DNA from: Tyto alba
Lineage: Eukaryota; Chordata; Aves; Strigiformes; Tytonidae
Direction: 5' to 3'
Assembly: GCF_018691265.1 (NCBI RefSeq)
Contig: NW_024881313.1
Span: 4,270,501-4,334,500, forward strand
Length of the DNA stretch: 64,000 nt
Made by a program: the position numbers and the translations under genes. Below are positions 26,611-38,689 of the stretch, piece by piece (the first letter of the stretch is position 1; each line of letters begins with the position of its first letter). The notes under the pieces were generated by a model. The model was not told the origin of the DNA, made no database searches, and saw only the letters and a program-made list of their open reading frames with translations.

Positions 26611-27486
26611 GGCAACACCCCCCACACACTTTATATCTCAATAAAGCCTGTAGCCGATTCTTGGTCAGAGCTGACCTCTCCAAAGCTATACTATTAATAC
26701 TACAGGCAGGTTGTCTTTGGCCAAGGTCGTTAATTTACGGAAGAGGAGGAAGGCTGATTGTTGAAGGCAGGTATATTGAATCCATTATAATGGTGAAATT
26801 CCACGTGCAGATGAGATGAGAAGCAAAATTATATCAGTTCTAGTGATGTTCGGTTGATAGTTTTTAATGATCTGCTTGGGCTTCTTGTGACTCTGCATCT
26901 TCTTCCTTAGAAGGCAGCACAAGTGATTGAAAATGGTTGATAAATTCTAACTAGGTACTGAGAATAGGATCAAAAAAGGAGGAAGGAGGGGACAGAAAGA
27001 GGACTTTTGTTCTGTCTTTCCTCTTTTCATGATGTCACAAAATACTGTTCATCAAGTGTTTGCTGTATTCAAACATTGATGTGTATTTGTTTTTGGCTCC
27101 CTAAGGTATTGTTCAAAACTTAGTTTTTACAACTTCATTCAAAAGCATATTTTGCCAGTTTATATTTTAATGCATAGACGTGTGTGTGTTATGACATAAT
27201 GTTAAGTCAGCATCATTATGTTTGTTTCTTTGTAGGAGCTCTAATTATAATCTGAACTTCTTTTATTAGAGGAATTAAGAGGTTGAGCTTGTTGCTGAAC
27301 TTCATTTTGCTAAATCATTACTTATGTCATTCTCCTACTGTATTGCCAAGAGAGTGATTTTGGCACCCTGGTATGAAAATGATTATTTAACAGTATTTTT
27401 ATATCCAGTTTCTGTATGAGGCTATCTGAAGGCATACTGTAAAGGTGAAACACTCCATAGTGTTTAAGGGAGACAGAATTGTATTT

Positions 27487-29460
27487 TCATACCCATGTAG
27501 CAGAAAAGGCAGCCTTTTCAATTACCTGCTGTTTTGGGAACCCTGGCCACTCCCGCACAGAGGACTGCTGCCTCTTCCACTTCTGCGTTGGTGGAGAGGG
27601 ATGGTTCCCTGTCACCCCCACCTTGCTGATGTGGTTGAATTGTACAATTGGTCCTGACATGTGAAAGGACGACAGACACGTGAAAGTGTGAGAGTGAACA
27701 GCAAACCCCAACTCATTCACAGAATGTATATCCCTACAGATGTAACAAATACTGTCCAGGGCTTGAGGGAGGACCTTCTGGTCTCTGACTCCGGGGCTGG
27801 AGGCCCTGGTATGGTGTCCAGTTAACAATGACGATCACTTGAGGAGCAGAAGGTTTCTTTGCATCATAGGGTAGGCATAGTCCAGCAGCTTGTCTCCTGT
27901 ATATCTTTCTGGATTCTGGGCTGGCTGTACCCTGTGTTTCAATGCATACCACTGTGCTGTGAGACAAAGATTGTTTAATGATTTTCTTCTGGTCTTGGCT
28001 GTGGAAATTAACTGGACCCCAGCACTGTACCTGACATCATCTCATGACTGTACTGCCTCACTTTCCTAATGCTTGGTTAGTGTGAGGATGAGTCAAGGTT
28101 TTTTGTTTCCTCTAGCCTGGTTTTACATGCTTTCTCTGGTATATGGAGACCACTCTTCTTAGGTCTTTTTATTCCCCCCTGGAATTATTGTTTAACTAAT
28201 TTTCTCCACGGTTGTAACTTCTCTTAAAACCTTATAATTGGACTTCATGCGTGATGTGATGAGCTTCCGGTGGATGGAGTGGCATGCCCACTTCAACAGC
28301 ATAATGTACAGTGTGAAAAAGGATGTGAGACTACAGTTTTCCATTTTATTTCCCTGCCAGAAAGGATTATCATGTTGTTCTTCATTAACAGCTACGTGTT
28401 GATGTATGGCTGTTCTGGATAGCCTACAGGCAGCAGCAACAGCTCAAAGTTGCTGCCTTTGATACTGTGCCACAGGCATGGGATTCTGCCAGAAGGCCCA
28501 ACCAAATTCTCTCCTGCCTTCCACACTGTTTTTTCTGGGCCCTGCACAAAATATCATGTATATCAAACCAACTACATGTGTTGTGTGCCTCCTGCATGAG
28601 CTAGAAATGAGAGGATAACTGTAATAGTTTGCCTTGGAGCTGACACAATTCTGGTGTCAATGATATTTCAACTACTCAGTTGTCCAAACTCCTTCCATTT
28701 CCAGCCCAGCAGAAAATCTCAATTCTCACTCTGGAATGTAATTCTTATGTCTGCGAATATGTAGGAGACCCCGCTCTCAGAAATGTAGGAGTCTTCTGAG
28801 TCGGCACCATCACTTTCTGGCCCACAACTAGCCACATAAACTGTTCCTTCCTTCGGTTGGTTTTCAAATGTTTAAGGAGAGTATCTGATAAATTGTTAGC
28901 TGTGCCACGTGTATGAACTCCCTATGAAACAGAGCTAGCTGGGGCCTCAAGCTTCAAAAAGAATAACTGTTAAAGTATCCCTTCTTGTACTTGATGGTGT
29001 TTACTTCTGGACTAACTCTCAAAAAATTCTCCTTCAGCCCAGAAAAAAAGCCACCAGCCCATTCTAGAAGATCAGCCAGGTACCCCAAAGCGGAACTTAA
29101 AGCTTGTTTTCTGCCAAAAGAGTGCCCACAGGAAGCTGGTGGTGGAGGTTGCTAGTCTGCATCCTCTGACCTGACCTGAGTTTCTGCACCTCCTCTGGGC
29201 CAGACCACGGTAACCTTCAAGTCTTTGGCACAGACACTACTTTTATCCTGTCAAGGCTAATTGCATCCAAGGTGTCAGATCCAGGATGACATCTCCCTCG
29301 GTTGCTCGTTGCCTCTGGGAACCAACTTCTGGATCTTCTGAAGGCAAGAAAAGTATGTGCTAAGCTGGTATGGCTTCCTGGCCTGTGCCATGCCTAGAAA
29401 GGGATAGTGAAACCCTAAGGCACTTGTGAGATTGGGAACCTGTGAGGACTGGCTGAATGC
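27487..29460 (-). other. Possible decayed coding region, minus strand, unidentified
   Basis: Reading the minus strand leftwards, open blocks succeed one another in shifting frames: 29278-29460 (61 codons), 28957-29151 (65), roughly 28722-28868 (49), 28195-28443 (83), 27734-27967 (77) and 27487-27828 (113). The translations look protein-like, for instance ALGYLADLLEWAGG in the second block, and the base composition is less AT-rich than the neighbours. Stops and frame changes separate all blocks, so nothing is translatable as a whole. I recognise no family; an old retroelement interior, an old processed pseudogene or simple chance all remain possible. Confidence 0.15.
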
Positions 29461-29540
29461 CCTGTTGTCTGATGTTGGGGAAGTATGTCAGCTGCCTCTG
29501 CTTTAAGCTCTCCTCACTGGATCACCATAGGTTATTAAGA

Positions 29541-29612
29541 TCACACAGTCTTTCAGGTTGGGAACTCATATAGTCCAACCTCCTCAAAGGGAATACTAAG
29601 TTAAATGAGGTT
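29541..29612 (-). mobile_element. Short degenerate CR1 3'-end fragment (minus strand)
   Basis: The segment reads like the reversed 3' end of an older CR1 subfamily: a CACAGTCTTTCAGGTTGGGA stretch is followed by TAGTCCAACCTCCT and CAAAG. Similarity fades after about 29612, and small deletions separate the matching blocks. It is much more diverged than the copies at 18160, 31580 and 38690. Confidence 0.6.
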
Positions 29613-31579
29613 ATTATGGTAGTATCCAAACTTAAGCAGCTGTCCAAATTGGTTGAGAGAAAGTTTTCAGTGTATCGTGCCTCTAGCCTTGAAATGTATC
29701 TGTCCCTCAGTCCTCTCGGTGTCTGCACCTGGGGCTGCCTTTTGCTGCTGATTCTGAATGCAAAAGCAAAATCCCAGACTCAAGGAGTTCCCGTGCTTTG
29801 AAACCAGCCCCGTCAACTGTTGTTCTAAACTACAGTGTGTTCTTCAAACTGGTGGTGGCTGGGCGCAAAATGTACTTCCTGCTTGCTCTAGCAGATAAAA
29901 TTAATGTAGTACAGCAACACCTGCAGTTTCTGGTAGCACAGGCTTGTCGATAAAACACTGCCCGGTAATGAGGAATCCTCAGTAATTAAATGTCACAGAT
30001 AGCAAATGGAATATAGACTTTTTTAATATGAACAGACCTGACAGACTTCAGTTCTGGATTACTGCTCTGGTTCGTTCAAATGTCCAGTAATGCACAAAAC
30101 CAACTGATGGTCAGAGTTGCTGCCACTCATGTAGAGTAGAATGATGAGAAGAGTTGCAAAACAACGCAAGTGGGCAGGGGTGAAGTGAATTGCAGGAGGT
30201 TCATCAGTGCTCTGACTTTCTGACTTTGTTGCTGCTTTTATTCTTATCTTTCTGCACTCATCCAGGTTGTCATTGAGAAAGGCTACTGCAAATTGCACTT
30301 AGAACATAAAAGCTCTGCTTTTCAGTGTGGCTTCCAACAGCATATTAGCTTTTTTTTGTTGGGGGGGATGGTGTTCTGTTTGTTTGTTTTTAACTTTTTT
30401 ACAATGATTGCAGAATATTGCCAGTAGAAATATGTTAAAAGAAAGGGAACTGTAAAAACAGTTAAATTTCCTAAATTTAAAAGCTAGGAGAACCCCTTAC
30501 TACTTGCTGTGGCTCCCTGGCTGCCTGGACTGTTGGTCACGTTGCAGATGCTCAGTAAAGTAAGCATGAGGCGTCCACTGTAAACCACTTACTGAAACAG
30601 AGCTGGCTTGGACCTCTCCAGCATTATGATGACACTACTGTAAAGTGAGGAATTTCTTCAAATTACCGTTGGGATCTGAAGCCCACTCCGGCTGTTTTCT
30701 CCATTCTCTTCTCATTACTTTCCATTGTTTTTTTTCTGACCCTCTGTGCCCAGTGGGTGTCATGGAAAGCCATGAGTCCAGCTGTGCTGGAAACATTTCA
30801 GTACGGTTGTGGCACCCTTTATTCCTAGATGTGAAAAAATGCAGGTCCCCCTCAGTCTGGGGAGGAGAAGAGTCTGCCTTCCTGCTTCAGTACCTGCCCT
30901 TTTTATCAGCAAGATGTTTCAGGCAAAACCCAGTATTTTGCGTCTCTTAAATACAGTATAACCCTAACTAACCCTTTCTTCTTTGCAGCTTACACGATTT
31001 AGCCTGTACTGATCCATAACTGGATTCTCTCCCTGCAGCATGTGGTGCCGAAGCTGCCACTTGACACTTCATTGGCAGCATCTGAACGTTTTTGGGGGAG
31101 GTAGAGAAAGGGGGTGGAGGTGAAGCCTCTTTGACAGCAAAACATGCTTAAAACAGATGGTTTTATGGGGGAAGAAGCTAGCCTTCCACTGTCTGCTCCT
31201 GACATCAGTGGTCTGACTCCATGACTTAGTAGGGCACTGAACTAAATTGTTATGACAGGAAACTGATGTTCTTGTGGACAAGATCTTCATGTTCAGTTTG
31301 CTCCAGAGCGGTATGAAATAGTACACTTAATTTCTGGACCCTGTGCATGCCTACATGCGTTGCTGTGCCCAACTGTGTCTTGCTTTTCAGAGGTGAAGTT
31401 GGATAGTTTTTGATCAGAAGTACTTGGTTCCCATCTCTTTGATTTGATGCATTATTACTTTTCAACCTGGATATAGGTTATTGAACTTACAAACACACCC
31501 CACACCCTAAATCCTACTTGGTATTTTGAGGAGCCATAAACTGGCAGTATGAACCTCACTTCTTACCTTGCTCATAATG
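29613..31579. other. Non-coding stretch, no gene recognised
   Basis: No recognisable exon or repeat. A G/T-rich patch lies at about 30351-30394. Short frames such as 30645-30950 and 31069-31326 show no motif. Confidence 0.55.
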
Positions 31580-32166
31580 AATCATAGAATGGTTTGAGTT
31601 GGAAGGGACCTTAATAATCATCTAGTTCCAACCCCCCTGCCCCGGGCAGGGCCCCCTTCCCCCAGCCCAGGGGGCTCCCAGCCTCGTCCAACCTGGCCTT
31701 GAACCCTTCCAGGGAGGGGGCACCCACAGCTGCTCTGCGCACCCTGGGCCAGTGTCTCACCACCCTCACAGGGAAGAATTTCTTCCTAATACCTAGTCTA
31801 AATCTACTCTCCTTCAGTCTAAAACCATTACCCCTCATCCTATCATTACAGTCCCTGATCCAGAGTCCCTCCCCACCTTTCCTGTAGCCCCCTTTAAGCA
31901 CTGGAAGGCCACTGTAAGATCTCCCTGGAGCCTTTTCTTCTCCAGAGTGAACAACCCCAACTCTCAGCCTGTCTCCATATGAGAGGTTCTCCAGCCCCCT
32001 GATCATCTTCATGGTCTCCTTTGGACCCGCTTGAGCAGGTGCATGTCCTTCTTACGCTGGGGCCCCCAGAGCTGGACACAGGACTCCAGGTGGGGTCTCA
32101 GAAGAGCAGACTAGAGAGGGAGAATCCCCTCCCTCGACCTGCTGGCCGCCCTCCGCTCGATGCAGC
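31580..32166 (-). mobile_element. CR1 LINE, 5'-truncated, 3' end present (minus strand)
   Basis: On the plus strand the copy begins with the inverted CR1 terminus ATCATAGAATGG and TTGGAAGGGACC and runs through the C-terminal part of ORF2. A 133-codon minus frame (31611-32012) carries the conserved GNGFRLKESRFRLGIRKK peptide. CR1 similarity continues through the GGGGCCCCCAGAGCTGG region to about GATGCAGC at 32166. The next bases belong to the CpG island, so the element abuts it directly. It belongs to the same subfamily as the copies at 18160 and 38690. Confidence 0.93.
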
Positions 32167-32281
32167 AACGTCTTGCCGATCAAGGTTAGTAGCTGAGAAA
32201 TCCACGTGCGGGTCTTCGCTCATGTACAGCACCACAAGGTATCGCGCCTTTAAACCTGCGGGCCGCGATTGTCAGGCTTAC

Positions 32282-32400
32282 CTCTCCCCCCCCCCCCCCT
32301 TTCCGTTGAACACCGACTCTCCGCGGGCGCTGCAGCGGCGGAGGGCGCGGCCTTCCCCCGGCGGAGGCCGGCGGGAGCCCCCGCGTGGCGGCCGCGGGCA
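32282..32400 (-). other. Candidate first exon, minus strand (right boundary unknown)
   Basis: On the minus strand a GGAGAG then GTAAGC junction falls at 32282/32281, a strong donor context. The exon would lie in the island core to its right. The following minus-strand sequence contains CR1 DNA (31580-32166), so any such intron has received an insertion. Coding potential is not evident, and the right boundary is approximate. Confidence 0.3.
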
Positions 32401-32516
32401 GCGCGCCCGGCCCGGCCCGCTCCGCTGCGGCCCCGGGCAGGCCCGGCCTCCGGGCAGGCCTCTGCTCCGCGCCCCCGCCTGCGGGGCCCAGCTCCCTCCC
32501 GGCCGGCGGCGGGCCG
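32400..32516 (+). other. Candidate non-coding first exon, plus strand (left boundary unknown)
   Basis: The inferred exon would end at 32516, just before GTAAGC, a near-consensus donor (CCG then GTAAGC). There is no ATG between 32380 and the donor. One G+C-rich frame there would have to begin at GTG (32385), which is not a credible vertebrate start, so the exon would be 5' untranslated. The left boundary is a guess from the island core. No acceptor or next exon was identified to the right. Confidence 0.3.
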
Positions 32517-35176
32517 GTAAGCCAGCGTTTCGCTGTTGTTGGTACTAATTTGTTTTTTGTTTTTTGGTTTTTTTTTTTTTTCGGGTCTTTTCGTTTGGCT
32601 CCGTAGTTCGTGATGAGGCAGGTGAAGAAAAACATCATTAGGGCACTGTGAGATTTATTCCCTTTGCTTTCCGAACAAACTGGTTTTACAAAGCGGGAGC
32701 ATGTAATTTCTTCATTTCAGAATGCTCGTTATATTTTTGCCTTTGTCTAATTTATTGCAGGGCCTGTGCTAGGTATAAATATTAAAACAGTTTATCATAA
32801 ATTGAGTGTTGTGGAGCTAACATCTGGTTTGGATAATGTTTTTTTGAGGCCAAACTTTGTACAGTTCATAAACTACACACAGGTTTTAAATCCCTTTTTT
32901 TTAAACTTGGGTTTTCATTCTGTTGTTGAGTGGACTGACACTTGCTATACTTATTAGAGCACTTGTATGGTCTATCCTGTCTTTAGTGTATATTTTTTGA
33001 GCTGAAATGTTAAAATTCCCCAGCTAATGTATGGGAGTAAGGATGCACTTTGTAATGAGATTTCTCAGTTCCTTACTGCTTTCTGTCTGCTGTGGTTTCA
33101 TGTGAAGTGTTTCTTGGATAGTTGCTCAGGAGGCCAAGTACCAGCATTGTGGTAGGGTTTATGTAGCTACAGTGCTACCATAAAAACTGACACCACTACC
33201 CCCTGATTCTTTAGTTACACTGATAACATTCTAAGGAGACAGTTATCATGTAGCCTCCCATTTATATGTTGTGAATCTGTTCAATAGTTTAAAGAAAAAA
33301 GTAAAGGCTCTGCTTCTCTGTGTTTTCTTTACAGGAAGAAATAGACAGCTGGATTGACAGTTCAGTATGTTATAATGGGTTCTTCCCCAGATTTGAACTC
33401 CTGTAATATAACAAGTGTTTCTGTCATATGCCATAATCCTGCTCTCTCATGAGATATACTGAGAAACCTCAGAAATGGCATATCAAAATTGTAAACCACA
33501 AAGCATAACCCCTAATATAGCCCTGGGGCAAACCTCTGTCTTCTGAATTGCATGGCACAACGGAGATCATAGAGTAAAAAAAGCCTCGGAGGGTTTTTCC
33601 CTTCCTTTTTCCAAGCCAGTTATAGTATTTACAGTATCTCTGTTCTCTGCAGATTTAATTGAGTCAATTAAGATTCTTAGGCTTGATTCCCCCAGGTGTA
33701 GGTTAAAAGTTTTGCCTTTTTTTTTAGTCCTCCCCCTTCTTACCAGCTGCTGTTTCCTGTTCTTGACTGGTTCTAGAGAAAGCAGCTAGCTGGGATCTTG
33801 GTACAATTTGAAAAGCTCCTTCAATTGCAATGAGGTGATCTACTGTACATGCAAGTATGAATAATGCCTATCTTTATTTGCCTATATTTCTGCTTCCTTT
33901 TCTGTCCTTTACAGTGTTTTAGCGCTTTGATCTGTGTCTTTGAGGTTTTTTTCCTATGTAAAAAGCAGTCTCCGTGTCTTTTACTAGTCTTATCACCTGA
34001 AACTGTTGCTGATTTTTTTATGCCTTGCTGCAAGAACTATCAGTGGGCATGCCTATATTTCAGCCTTTCCCATATTCAGTTCTGTTCCTTACCAACACCA
34101 TTACCAAAGAGCTAAGTTGGTAAATTCATGTGGCTGTTGGTGACATTGATGTTGAAGCAACAAACCTTTCTCTGGTCTGTACTTTGTAAGCAATGTAGAC
34201 CTTTTAGATATTTCTCTTCTCCGTTAGGGATTTGGTACCTCTCACTTCTAATTTGGCTTTTTGCTTTGCTTTTGGGTTAACCGAAAATACCCAGGTACAC
34301 CCACAGATTTAATTTTCTTGAGCATTCAGGCATGTGCCAGGCTCCTATTGAAGTGTAGCTGTCAAAGGTTTCAGTTTAGTTACTCCGAGGATGTTTGGTT
34401 GGCACCCATGTCTCATACACCAGATGGGGTGCTGCCAATGAGCACTTCCCTGGAAGCCCAGGGTAAGAAATGTCGTGACTGTGGGTACCAGGAACGTTTT
34501 TAGTTCATGCACACAAAAAAGCACTTTCTCTTCTCCAAGATCGGTCTTCTTCATTTGGCGCAAAGAACAACTGTTCTTACTGTGGTACTTTGCACATGAC
34601 TCTTGAATTTGAACAATTATTTTATGCCAGTCATGATATTTTATGTTCCTAGAACTCCACAGTCACTTTTTTGGGGAAAAAAAACTGAATTCACATATGG
34701 TTTTCAAGAAAGTACTGCTCTAGGTATTGATGCTTATTTGGTATTACCTAAACTGATTGTTGATATGTTAAATTTAGCTGGCAATAATGTAACTTTAAAG
34801 AAATATTGGTGGGAGTCTGTGTCATGGCTTTAATCCCAGTAAGAGTGTCGTAAAGCAAACCTTGGTGGTGGTCTTAGTTTATCCAGTAGGTCCAGGTAAT
34901 AATAAAAAGTCTGTTTATAACTTGGAGCCTTGTTTCAGAGGCCTTGTTTTCTGTTACTCTGTCTTTGGCTAAAGATTTGAGACCAGCTTGCTCCATCTAA
35001 ATTTCTTGCATAGGCAAGATGACCAAAGATATTTGGTAAATTTGTTACTGGATTGGCAAGCAGAGGATAACTCCGCTCCATGTAGGAATAGGGGAAGAGT
35101 TACTACCTAGAAGACCCCTGGATGTGGTGGCAGTATGTGTAAAGACTTCAGGTTTGCTGTGTTCCATCTTGGAGTG

Positions 35177-35191
35177 TTTTTTTTTTTTTTT
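35177..35191 (+). repeat. Poly-T run (15 T)
   Basis: Uninterrupted T homopolymer. Confidence 0.95.
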
Positions 35192-35473
35192 ATAAATGCT
35201 AGCTAGACCTCAAACTTTGCTAGGGATTAGGTGCTGCTTTGGTACTTTCTTCCTGTGCCTAACCTGGTATGGAAATCAGCGAGGTTTCCACCTTCAGTTT
35301 CTACACTTGACTACTGTTATAAACAACAGCTGTCAAAATGAACCAGCAAAGGTACATTTGTGGTGGACTTCTCCTTTTTAATGGTTTGGGTTTTTTACTG
35401 TGACAGAACTGAGCTGCTAGCAGGCTTTTCTCCCCGCTTACTAATGAAGATTGACAGAATTTTACACCATATT

Positions 35474-35498
35474 AAAAATAAAACAAAACAAAACAAAC
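35474..35498 (+). repeat. (AAAAC)n simple repeat
   Basis: Short array of AAAAC units beginning in an AAAAATA stretch; the same unit family as the tract at 3776. Confidence 0.85.
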
Positions 35499-37137
35499 TT
35501 ACCTGATTTTGAGCAAATGATAGGCTTGAATATCTTTATGTGGATGTCAGGCAGCAAAATCTGTATGTTCTGTCTAGACCTTTAATTTCTCTTAAAGGAC
35601 CAAATCCGTGAGAGTGAGATGACTTCTGGGGAAGAGAAACAGAGGTATAACCACTGTGCAGACAGCTTGGATGTATGTGGAAATGCACAAGCGGAAAGAT
35701 AAATATTTGCAGTGGATTTTAGTCCCAATCAAGTACTTGCTTGCTTGTGTGCAGACATTCATGTGTCATCAGTGACATGGGAAGGGTCCAGAAGTGTGAT
35801 GAGGTTGGGTAGGGTTTGCCTGCGTAGGGTGAGGGAGGAAGAGGTTTATGCCTGTGTGATGTGGGTTCTTCTGACTGTTTTTGTTGTGGTGATATCTCAC
35901 ATTGAGAGAAAACATTGCATGTTGCAGCTGGTAGACAAGTAAAATCGCACTGTTCAGTGGCATTCCCCATTCTGTCAGGTTTGCTTTAAAATGGCAAAGT
36001 CTTATCTATTTTTTTTTTTATTGGTTTTGGATTCCTGTTGCATAAGGGAAGTCTCAGCTCTTCCAGGGCTGACTCCCTGCTCCAGAGAAATGAGTTGTGG
36101 GGTAAGAATTTCCTGGGCTTGATAGTGTGTTTGTGCAGCAGACGTTTTAGCTCTGTTCAGTGTGCTTATGTAGATAAACCTGGCTCAGAGGCACAGATAA
36201 AAGTGACTGTGTACGACTGTGATTTATGGTTAGGCTTCAAGAAAAAGTATTAGCCAGCTGTCTGTTCTTCCCTTGAGTGCAGTGGCTGTTTCAATTTTGA
36301 CATTTTTATTTTTAAAAAACCCAGCCAAACACTGCTATCAAAATTTTGTTTGCAGACCAGGAAACTCCACTGTCTTGATCTGCTCTGAGCCTCTTGCACA
36401 GCACTGATTACAGGGTTTATTCACCCTAATAGTTTTCTGAAAGCATGTATCCTCTCTGATCTACAGCTTAACATTTCTAGTATCCAGTCATCTTAATACT
36501 TGGTAATCTCTTCCAGTGGTTTGTTCTCACTATTCAAATTCCTAATAAAGCACATGATTTTGACTCCTGTGAATTAAAGTTTGCAATCTTTTTATTACAG
36601 CCTTCCCACCCTACTGCCCAGTAGCTATCCACCTTGATTCCTTAGTCTTTCCAAAGCAAATGTTTCCCAGACAGATAACCCTCTCCACCATGTTGTTAAT
36701 GTTTGCAGGCGTTCTAGAGGTGACTTCTGATACACAGACCAGTTTTGGTTTCCTTCATCGTGATTCCCATCAGCAACGTTCTGCGATTTTTTTCCCTGTA
36801 TCTCAGGATTTGTATCCCCATCAAACATGTCAGTAGTAACATGCTTAATAACATAAACTTTAAAATGTTGCATAATAAGGGTCTAAGAACTAGTGTAGCA
36901 ATGATACAGCTAGAAGCTAATCTGCCTGTGATGATTTCTTGGTCACAAGAACCTTTTCAGCCTTGCAGCTGGTCTTCAGTTTGTTCAGTTAGTGAAATGG
37001 GGATTTTAATTTAAAACTTATTTGCAAATGTATATGGTAGGATGTTAGCTGAGTAGCCAGCATCCCCTAATGTTTTGGGGAAATACAAGTATTAAAATTT
37101 CATTATAGGCAGTTAGAGATTTTGGGGAGGAGGGGGA

Positions 37138-37162
37138 TGTGTGTGTGAGAGAGAGAGAGAGA
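37138..37162 (+). repeat. Compound (TG)n(GA)n microsatellite
   Basis: About four TG units pass directly into about eight GA units, preceded by a G-rich stretch. Confidence 0.9.
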
Positions 37163-38441
37163 ATGAAGCAGTACAGGCTGATACCAGCATGGGTGAAGTT
37201 AAGTGGTTTTTGACACCTTACTTCTAACTGATAGAGAAATAATGTGGTTTCAGTTCCTCACCCAAGAAGAGCTCTGTTCCACTTCCATTTGTGCTGGTGT
37301 GTGGAACAGAGCCCTCAGTGGCCATGCCCTTCCCTGGTGGTGGCCAGGAGCTCATGGCTGTATTGGATGTCTGTACCTGGCTTGGCTGTGACAAGTCAAG
37401 GAAGCAGGCAGAGTAGTCAGCCCCTTGGCTCGGGTTGTCCATCCCTGCTTTGGTTGGTGTCAAGGAGAGCAGCCACTGTCCATACATTGATTACACGTGT
37501 TACCCTTCTTTAAATGTTTTCTTTCAAATTTTTTGAAACTTCTTTCTATGTTCTTGGACTTGTTGAGAATAAATTTCATGAGCAGACATTTAAAAAAGGC
37601 TTGAGATGTTGCTGCAGTCTGATTCATTTCAGGTCTCCAATGAATACAACCACTGTATCGGTAGCAATTAGGAGAGTTTACAGAAGAAATTTCCTGAAGA
37701 CTACATTGGAGATGAGTATTTATAACATGTGTTTCTATGGCTTTCAGCAAGGTTTCCACCACACAGTTTCTTGGTGATACTCGTGTGTTGATACAACAGG
37801 AGAAGGCTCTCAGTTGGGTCAAGGGCCACGTGCGGTGGTCACTGTGCTACCTAACTTCAGGTTTAATAGTCTTCTTTAATATGAATGAAATCCTATTTCC
37901 TCACTTCATATTAGTAACAAAGATGGTTAATGCTTTGCAGTGTTTCACGTGCAGCATTATAGAGCAAAGAGAACTGTTACTGTGTTTGTCAGCTTTAAGA
38001 ATACATGGTTTTAAAATTGGTTCATATTTATAAATGCAGAGTTAAGAGCAGCCATGTGTTCTATAGGCATAATCTTATGGTAGCTGTGAAAATTGAGCAG
38101 GTAGACAAAACTTTCTCCTTGAACTGCCAGGGGGAATAAATGTTCTTTACACTGACATAGGTCCCATCTGTAGACTCAGACATGTACTCACAACTTTCTG
38201 AAAATACTTAAGGATTATTTATTGTTCAACTAAATTAGGGTGAATGTCTTTTTAAGTTATTTCTACTAACAGATGTCATGCATACTAAAGACCTGTGAAA
38301 TAGCCTGGGTAGTCCTAACATTATGTTTAAAAAAAAAATTCAAAATACCATCCCTAATGGAATTTTATTACTAATAGTAAGACCAATTTATGTGTCACTG
38401 TTAAATGCTGTTAATCCTTAAGAAACTCACATGTATCCTTT

Positions 38442-38459
38442 AAAAAAAAAAAAAAAAAA
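38442..38459 (+). repeat. Poly-A run (18 A)
   Basis: Uninterrupted A homopolymer about 230 bases left of the long CR1 copy, unrelated to it in sequence. Confidence 0.95.
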
Positions 38460-38689
38460 GCCAAATAACTTTGCCCCGGAAGACCAGCAGACATTTTGGT
38501 AAGGAATTTGTATGAAGATTTTTTTTTGTTTGTTTCAGGTGTTGCCTTATTGCCATTTGAAGATGTAAAAATTTCAGTACTTTCTTTTAAAATTTCCATT
38601 TGAGGGATTTATAATTTTCATTAAAAAAAGAAATCCTGTGAAGAGCTATCGGGCATGTTCTTTTAACTAAGCAGCAAAATAAATGAAAG

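Larger units (their letters stand above)
22945..29540. other. Non-coding stretch with two weak open-frame regions
   Basis: No gene was recognised. Two subregions deserve their own entries: a plus-strand frame broken once at 23395, and a minus-strand series of open blocks between about 27490 and 29460. Elsewhere there are homopolymers (A run at 26590-26610, A-rich at 24179-24191) and AT-rich DNA. A short frame after TTTTCAG at 25690 has a faint resemblance to a membrane transporter segment but was rejected. The stretch at 23420-23900 has more CpG than its surroundings. Confidence 0.5.
32167..32535. promoter_or_regulatory. CpG island, candidate bidirectional promoter
   Basis: The sequence jumps from AT-rich to very G+C- and CpG-rich between about 32200 and 32535, with a core at 32320-32520, a C13 run at 32286-32298 and GC boxes. 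Two strong splice-donor sequences point outwards: GTAAGC at 32517 on the plus strand and GTAAGC on the minus strand starting at 32281. This suits an island with divergent first exons. No TATA box is seen, as expected for CpG-island promoters. After 32535 the sequence returns to T-rich, intron-like DNA. Transcription is inferred, not shown. Confidence 0.75.
32536..38689. other. Non-coding stretch, no gene recognised
   Basis: AT-rich DNA to the right of the second CpG island, probably first intron if the island transcribes rightwards. It contains simple repeats (entries below) and only short frames, the longest being 37460-37822 minus, 120 codons, without a recognisable domain. No convincing exon, tRNA or small RNA was found. 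Confidence 0.55.

Noticed and set aside
32021..32638. Long frames of 175 (plus) and 150 (minus) codons across the second CpG island
   Set aside because: They begin in CR1 sequence and continue in G+C-rich DNA where stop codons are rare; composition is Pro/Arg/Ala/Gly-rich with no domain.
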